Positions 59,702-64,000 of a DNA stretch of 64,000 bases are shown here, in pieces. The translations under genes were made by a program, and so were the position numbers. The stretch comes from Microcaldota archaeon (lineage in GTDB: Archaea; Micrarchaeota; Micrarchaeia; Micrarchaeales; Micrarchaeaceae): assembly GCA_021827995.1 (NCBI GenBank), contig JAKATK010000002.1:41225-105224 (forward strand). The letters are read 5' to 3'. Numbering within the stretch: position 1 is the first letter of the stretch; each line of letters opens with the position of its first letter. The notes under the pieces are model-generated. The model worked only from the letters and a program-made list of their open reading frames with translations. It was not told where the DNA came from and did not search any database.

Positions 59702-61012
59702 TCAACTTCGGCACAAAACGCTCACCCACCCGATACATGGATGGTTCCTTATGCTGACATTATAACTGTATACTGCGCTGTACGCAGGTATGTATGTTAT
59801 AAAAATCGCAAAAATCAGGGCGGCCAGGACCGCAGCGCCAAGCGACTTTCTCCTCGCGGATGAAAGGACCGTGTAAAGCTCCACTGGAACGTAAGCACCA
59901 AGAATGGCCATCGGCACTGCAGCGATTATCAGGTACCGGCTCACAACAGTCATTGGAGCGTAGCTGGATAGCGACACCGTACCGAAGAATAGGTAGAACC
60001 AGATGAACCAGAACGACACCGCCATGTACGCCAAGTGCCTGTTCCTTTCCCTCGCTGCTGCGTAGGTGGCGGCAACTATTAGAAAGAACAGGAATCCGGT
60101 CGGGTACGTCTGGCCTATTGTTATCGGAATCTCTATCATGATCGCCATTGTAACGAGGTTCTCCTGGAGAGTGCTCGGATTCGCGGCCATCTGGTGTGCG
60201 CCGTACTGGCCGAGGTAGCCGATGTTACCGCCCGTCATCATGTAGAAGGAGACAAGGTATATACCGACGCTGATGATGAAGCCGCCGAGGAACGCAGGCG
60301 CGGCCCTCCTGTCTAGCACAAGGATTGCTATGAGCAATGCCGCGCCGAGGCCGGCGCCGCCAAGCTTGACGAATATGCCCAAGCCGGCGATGAGGCCGCT
60401 TACCATAACGGTGCCGTGGTTGTAGGCCCTGCCATGGATGCCGGAAAAGAGCGCGTAGATCGATGCGCCGGTGAGGGCGCCTAGGAGCATGTCCGGCATG
60501 ACCCTAGTGACGTACTGCAAGACGAACGGCATTGTTGCGACCAGAAGAGCGGCCAGGAGGCCTAGAGCCTCGCTGAAGAATCTCCTGCCGATCAGGAATG
60601 CGAAAACGACCGTGGCGGTGTACTCTATCGTTGATGGCAGTATTGCTGCGAACGTCCCAGTGCCGAAAGCCTCGAACGACAGGGCCTCTATAGCGGGCAC
60701 GAGGAAGCCGAATGCATACGGGCTCTGACCGACGTAGAAGGCGTTGTGGAGCATCTGCTTCGCGAACTCTATGTAAAGGCCGTCATCCCAGGCGTAGTAT
60801 GGACCGGTATAAAAGTATGCTGATAGCGAGAACCCGACTGCCAGTACCAATATCAGGCATACGTACGCCCTCTTGCTTGACATTCGATGCAATTTGGAAT
60901 CGGTAGCGCGTAGTGTCGAGTCACCCTTACCATTGCTACGCGGGCGTTTTCTACGCGCAGGATTTGACAGTGACTTTACTCTCATTGCCTCACTCTTGGT
61001 ACGACCAATCAT
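59702..61012 (-). CDS. PMT/GT39-like membrane glycosyltransferase
   Basis: A 436-residue polytopic GT-C type protein. After a basic, non-membrane start (RRKRPRSNGKGDSTLRATDSKL) comes the first helix and the acidic loop YYAWDDGLYIEFAKQML, the D-D/E motif used by dolichyl-phosphate-sugar transferases (PMT_2 family), then about ten helices. ATG 61012 is chosen; the longer frame includes a stretch expected to be promoter. Paired divergently with STT3, so it probably adds sugars to the lipid-linked oligosaccharide or directly to surface proteins. Confidence 0.72.
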   Translation of the reverse strand: MIGRTKSEAMRVKSLSNPARRKRPRSNGKGDSTLRATDSKLHRMSSKRAYVCLILVLAVGFSLSAYFYTGPYYAWDDGLYIEFAKQMLHNAFYVGQSPYAFGFLVPAIEALSFEAFGTGTFAAILPSTIEYTATVVFAFLIGRRFFSEALGLLAALLVATMPFVLQYVTRVMPDMLLGALTGASIYALFSGIHGRAYNHGTVMVSGLIAGLGIFVKLGGAGLGAALLIAILVLDRRAAPAFLGGFIISVGIYLVSFYMMTGGNIGYLGQYGAHQMAANPSTLQENLVTMAIMIEIPITIGQTYPTGFLFFLIVAATYAAARERNRHLAYMAVSFWFIWFYLFFGTVSLSSYAPMTVVSRYLIIAAVPMAILGAYVPVELYTVLSSARRKSLGAAVLAALIFAIFITYIPAYSAVYSYNVSIRNHPCIGWVSVLCRS

Positions 61013-61199
61013 GGTTGTTATCTTAGGACCCTGTGTGCGTGTATGTGTTTGGTATTCGCGACGGAACGAAATAAAGATATAGATGGTTACGACCACGAAT
61101 ATGTGTTGGTGATGGCACTCTTGCTTCAAATAGCTCTTAAAGCTTTGGCGCTAATCTTTCTGACGCGGGCTCTGCTCGCACGCTACACTGGGCCATGGT

Positions 61200-63989
61200 G
61201 TGAAGATGCATAAGCACATGAAGCGGTATCTCGAAAAAATCGGCAGTAAGGTAGAACCAGAAGCCAAGGCCACAGACGCGAATGCTCAAGAAACCAGGAC
61301 ACGCTACCGCTACTTTCGTAATTGGGTAGCGCGCACTCATGATGCTGCCGGAGTGAACGCTCGGGGAGCCCAGGCGCAGCCAGAAGAGAACGGGATTGGG
61401 CGTGCTGGTGCATCAATCATAGACAACAGGTACGTGCTCATCGCTGCCTTCATTGTCATACTTGCCATCAACGTCTGGATGCGCTCCGGCTTGCTAGGGA
61501 ACGCCGGCTTCTTCGAGCCTGACGGCTTCTACCATTACTCGGTCATACGCGCGACCGTGGCGAACGGCTTCAACATACCGATAACGCTCAACGTTTCTGG
61601 GATAACCACGCCGCGCAATATGATAACCGAACCCGAAGGCTTCTACTGGGTGACGCTAGGCCCTTATTACATCCTCAGGTTTTTCGGTGTAAGCTACTAC
61701 AGCGTAATGAGGCTAGTGCCTCTGCTCTTCGGCATCCTCGACGCTGTCGGCGCATACGTACTTGTGCGCATCCTGGCACGCAGCAGGACCCTATCGCTGC
61801 TGGCTATGCTATTCGTCAGCATATCCAGCGGCGACGTGGCTAGGACTGCAGCGCTTGTATACAGGGGCGACGGCTTCGTCACCATCTTCATGATAGCCAC
61901 GCTCCTGCTGGCCTATAAAGCGCTGACCTCGGACGACAGGAACAGGTACGTGTACGCGCTGGCCGCGGCCGTAGTGCTCGTCCTCGGCATGGCCGTATGG
62001 GACGGGGCGCCGTTCATGGAGGTGGTGTACATGCTCGCCACGCTGCTGATAGGCGTCTACGCCTTCGTGCGCGGCGACACCAAGCTAGTCTACAACGACC
62101 TCGTCCTGATTGCGATGCTGCTCGTGACCTACCTGCTCGAGCACGCGCTCATAGCCGCGTACATAATACGCGCACAGGTGGCGCTATCCAGCGTCAGGTT
62201 CTTCCTGTTCTATGTGCCGGTCGTGCTCGGCATAGGGCTGATGCTGTTGCTGCTTAACTACAAGCGCATAGCCAGCGCGCTTGGCACGGTATCGAGGCTA
62301 GCGCTCGTATGCGCGGGCGCCGTCATCATCGGTGCCGTGCTCCTGGCCTTTTACGGAGGCTACCTTGGCGAGGTGGCCGGCGGCGGAGGCGCAGTGATAG
62401 CCAACTCGCCACTGAGCGCCACGATAGAGGAACTGCAACCGCCGGGCTATCTCTTCCTCTGGGACAGCTTCGGCTTCCAGCTCTACCTCGCACCGATAGG
62501 CGCGATGCTGTTCATCATGCTCTACAACTTCACAGATGGCGAAGGCAGGCAGAGGATGAACAAGCGGAGGGCGCTGCTGCTGGCGCTAGTGCTAGTTTAT
62601 TACTCCGCACTGTTCTTCATAGAGCCATACGCTGCAGGCATCATACAGGACGCAAGGGCGAAGATGCTCTTCCTCGCCCTGACCGAATTCGTGCCCATCG
62701 TTGTTGCCGCGGGCGCGTACGTAGTAAGGGCTCTCGCGTTGAGTGGTTATGACGACGGGGTAAGTGGAAGCTCTAGGATGACAGGTTTCATTGTCATCGT
62801 AGCGTATTTCGCTGTGACAATGTACCTGCAGCTCAATGCGCAGAGGTTCAACTCGCTCGTTGCGGTGCCGATGGCAATCCTCGCAGCATACGCAGTCTAC
62901 ACCGCTGGCAGGTTGATCAAGGACACGTTCGAGAACAGGCCCAGCGTATCGCCAGTGTACTTCTATATGGGGCTCATGACCGCGATAATACTGATTGACT
63001 TTTACATATCAGCTGCGCAGACGTACGTGCAGGCCACGGCGCCATCCTGCGAGATACTGGCCGACTGTCTGAACACGCAGTTCCTTGCGGCTATGACATG
63101 GCTGCGCTACAACACGCCCGCAAACGCGACCGTGCTGGCGCTCTGGCCTGATGGTAGCGTAGTAGAGGGATGGGCCGACAGGGCCAGCGTGATGGACAGC
63201 GTCGGCGGCCAGAACTCTAAACTGATAGGGCAGTTCGGCAGTTTCCTGTTCAACTCGAGCACTGATGCGAGGTGGCTTTATAGCATAGGCAAGCCGCAGT
63301 ACATAGTGTCCAGGGCCTACTGGATGGACGAACTGGCAGGAGTAGCGACCGAGGGCCAGGTCCCTGACGAGCACCTATACGGGTACGTGCCGCTGTCCGG
63401 CGGCAGCGTCTCTACCAACGCGACAGCCAAGGTCTTCACGTTCAGCGGCGGAGGCTACGAGACCGCGCTGATTGTCAGGTCCCAGGCCATAGGCGTGAGC
63501 CAGAGCAACTCTGTAGAGGCTTATGTAAGGCAGGGAGGCTCAGGGCCGTTCTATATCATAAACAGCGTGCTGTTCTTAAACTACTCGAACCACAACTACA
63601 GCATTTTCAACACGCCGATTCGCGATACGCCGAACGCGACCATGCTAGCGAACCTGGCCGGGCAGCTATTTGGCTACGCGGGCGCGTACGGCGCGCAGGG
63701 CCTGACGAGCCCGGACTTCATGGCAAGCATGGGCACCAAGTTCTGGACGTCGGTGTACAGGAACGGCGTGCAGGGTACGCAGCCGCTGACTCTGTTCTTG
63801 ACTTACAACGGGTCGCAGGTGAGCAGCGCTGCGCTACTCGGGTCGTACCTGCCGAGCAGTAACTTCTTCAAGATGGTCTTCCTGTGCAACACAAGGACGT
63901 GCGCCTACGGCAACAGCAGGGTGGCGCTCCAGCCCGTGTTCCAGAACGGCGATACGACCATCTACAAGGTAATATACGGCGCCGGCTGA
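61200..63989 (+). CDS. aglB: STT3/AglB oligosaccharyltransferase with variant WWDYG motif
   Basis: A 929-residue N-glycosylation enzyme that transfers a lipid-linked glycan to Asn-X-Ser/Thr. Residues 1-75 are a hydrophilic, probably cytosolic extension. About 11-13 helices follow, with the first acidic motif in FFEPDGFYHYS and the second in SSGDVARTAALVYRGDGF. The C-terminal outside domain carries WLRYNTPANATVLALWPDGSVVEGWADRASVMD. The family's WWDYG is WPDGS here (649-653), while the surrounding A-D-R-A-S-V-x-D matches. The start is GTG 61200, or ATG 61206. The abundant sequons of the S-layer and cargo proteins are its expected substrates. Confidence 0.88.
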   Translation: MKMHKHMKRYLEKIGSKVEPEAKATDANAQETRTRYRYFRNWVARTHDAAGVNARGAQAQPEENGIGRAGASIIDNRYVLIAAFIVILAINVWMRSGLLGNAGFFEPDGFYHYSVIRATVANGFNIPITLNVSGITTPRNMITEPEGFYWVTLGPYYILRFFGVSYYSVMRLVPLLFGILDAVGAYVLVRILARSRTLSLLAMLFVSISSGDVARTAALVYRGDGFVTIFMIATLLLAYKALTSDDRNRYVYALAAAVVLVLGMAVWDGAPFMEVVYMLATLLIGVYAFVRGDTKLVYNDLVLIAMLLVTYLLEHALIAAYIIRAQVALSSVRFFLFYVPVVLGIGLMLLLLNYKRIASALGTVSRLALVCAGAVIIGAVLLAFYGGYLGEVAGGGGAVIANSPLSATIEELQPPGYLFLWDSFGFQLYLAPIGAMLFIMLYNFTDGEGRQRMNKRRALLLALVLVYYSALFFIEPYAAGIIQDARAKMLFLALTEFVPIVVAAGAYVVRALALSGYDDGVSGSSRMTGFIVIVAYFAVTMYLQLNAQRFNSLVAVPMAILAAYAVYTAGRLIKDTFENRPSVSPVYFYMGLMTAIILIDFYISAAQTYVQATAPSCEILADCLNTQFLAAMTWLRYNTPANATVLALWPDGSVVEGWADRASVMDSVGGQNSKLIGQFGSFLFNSSTDARWLYSIGKPQYIVSRAYWMDELAGVATEGQVPDEHLYGYVPLSGGSVSTNATAKVFTFSGGGYETALIVRSQAIGVSQSNSVEAYVRQGGSGPFYIINSVLFLNYSNHNYSIFNTPIRDTPNATMLANLAGQLFGYAGAYGAQGLTSPDFMASMGTKFWTSVYRNGVQGTQPLTLFLTYNGSQVSSAALLGSYLPSSNFFKMVFLCNTRTCAYGNSRVALQPVFQNGDTTIYKVIYGAG

Positions 63990-64000
63990 TGGAAGCCGTT
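63989..64000 (+). CDS. Possible start of a further gene (cut by window end)
   Basis: ATG at 63989 overlaps the STT3 stop (TGATGG) and reads Met-Glu-Ala-Val to the window edge. Too short to identify; listed because overlapping starts of this kind are common in this genome. Confidence 0.3.

Noticed and set aside
1..64000. CRISPR array
   Set aside because: No set of regularly spaced identical repeats was seen; the only repetitive DNA is in Thr-rich stalks and in the protein repeats at 8457-10349.
1..64000. Amber codon reassigned genome-wide
   Set aside because: TAG is used as a normal terminator for several genes here (for example ending at 776, at 8457 and at 30593) and aRF1 is intact.

Overview
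The window reads as a stretch of archaeal chromosome, most likely from a DPANN-type archaeon close to Micrarchaeota. The evidence is TATA-box promoters with very short leaders, an archaeal/eukaryotic-type information machinery (Nop5, aRF1, archaeal PheRS alpha/beta, RNA polymerase subunit K, an intron-bearing tRNA-Tyr), isoprenoid-lipid enzymes (isopentenyl phosphate kinase, geranylgeranyl reductase), an S-layer protein, an STT3/AglB oligosaccharyltransferase, and several secreted proteins with class III (prepilin-type) signals of the QSAMEYLMTYGWAIL kind. Most of the window is GC-rich, with heavy use of AGG (Arg) and ATA (Ile). The phylum call is inference from gene content.

Layout: 1-8.2 kb holds the end of nop5, a YbjQ-like protein, a large Thr-stalked Gly-rich surface protein, isopentenyl phosphate kinase, CTP synthase, a PRC-barrel protein, two methyltransferases and, between them, a small EF-Tu-domain-2-like gene broken by an in-frame TAG. 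From 8.26 to 12.57 kb lies an AT-richer integrated element, bounded by a 19-bp direct repeat from the T-arm of tRNA-Leu(UAG). It carries a tyrosine integrase, two small cargo genes, two membrane-anchored secreted proteins and a strongly folded intergenic hairpin. From 12.7 to 15.2 kb are serS and prf1. From 15.2 to 21.4 kb is an envelope block: two related membrane proteins and the S-layer gene with a hairpin/T-tract terminator. From 21.5 to 31.5 kb are an MFS transporter, a HAD phosphatase, an MtnA-family isomerase, a Thr-stalked surface protein, a VKOR-like thiol oxidase, a TldD/TldE protease pair, a PPP-family phosphatase and a prepilin peptidase.

From 31.7 to 41.1 kb are a DUF2079 membrane protein, tRNA-Tyr, two SHOCT-type proteins, and a tight operon of thiolase, DUF35 protein, acyl-CoA synthetase and acyl-CoA dehydrogenase, followed by a class II amidotransferase-like protein and a phosphoesterase. 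From 41.1 to 46 kb a cluster of class III-signal pilin-like paralogues flanks rpoK and geranylgeranyl reductase. From 46 to 64 kb are pheT-pheS, a membrane-anchored protein, fructose-bisphosphate aldolase with a PPi-type phosphofructokinase, a long coiled-coil membrane protein, an epimerase, a Nudix hydrolase, a P-loop kinase, 2-oxoacid:ferredoxin oxidoreductase alpha and beta, a PMT-like glycosyltransferase and STT3.

The pieces fit together as follows. Prepilin peptidase plausibly matures the class III-signal proteins. STT3 plausibly N-glycosylates the S-layer and the many sequon-rich secreted proteins. VKOR may supply disulfides to the Cys-bearing surface proteins. The acyl-CoA operon, the 2-oxoacid oxidoreductase and the lower glycolytic genes suggest an organic-acid or acyl-CoA-based energy metabolism.
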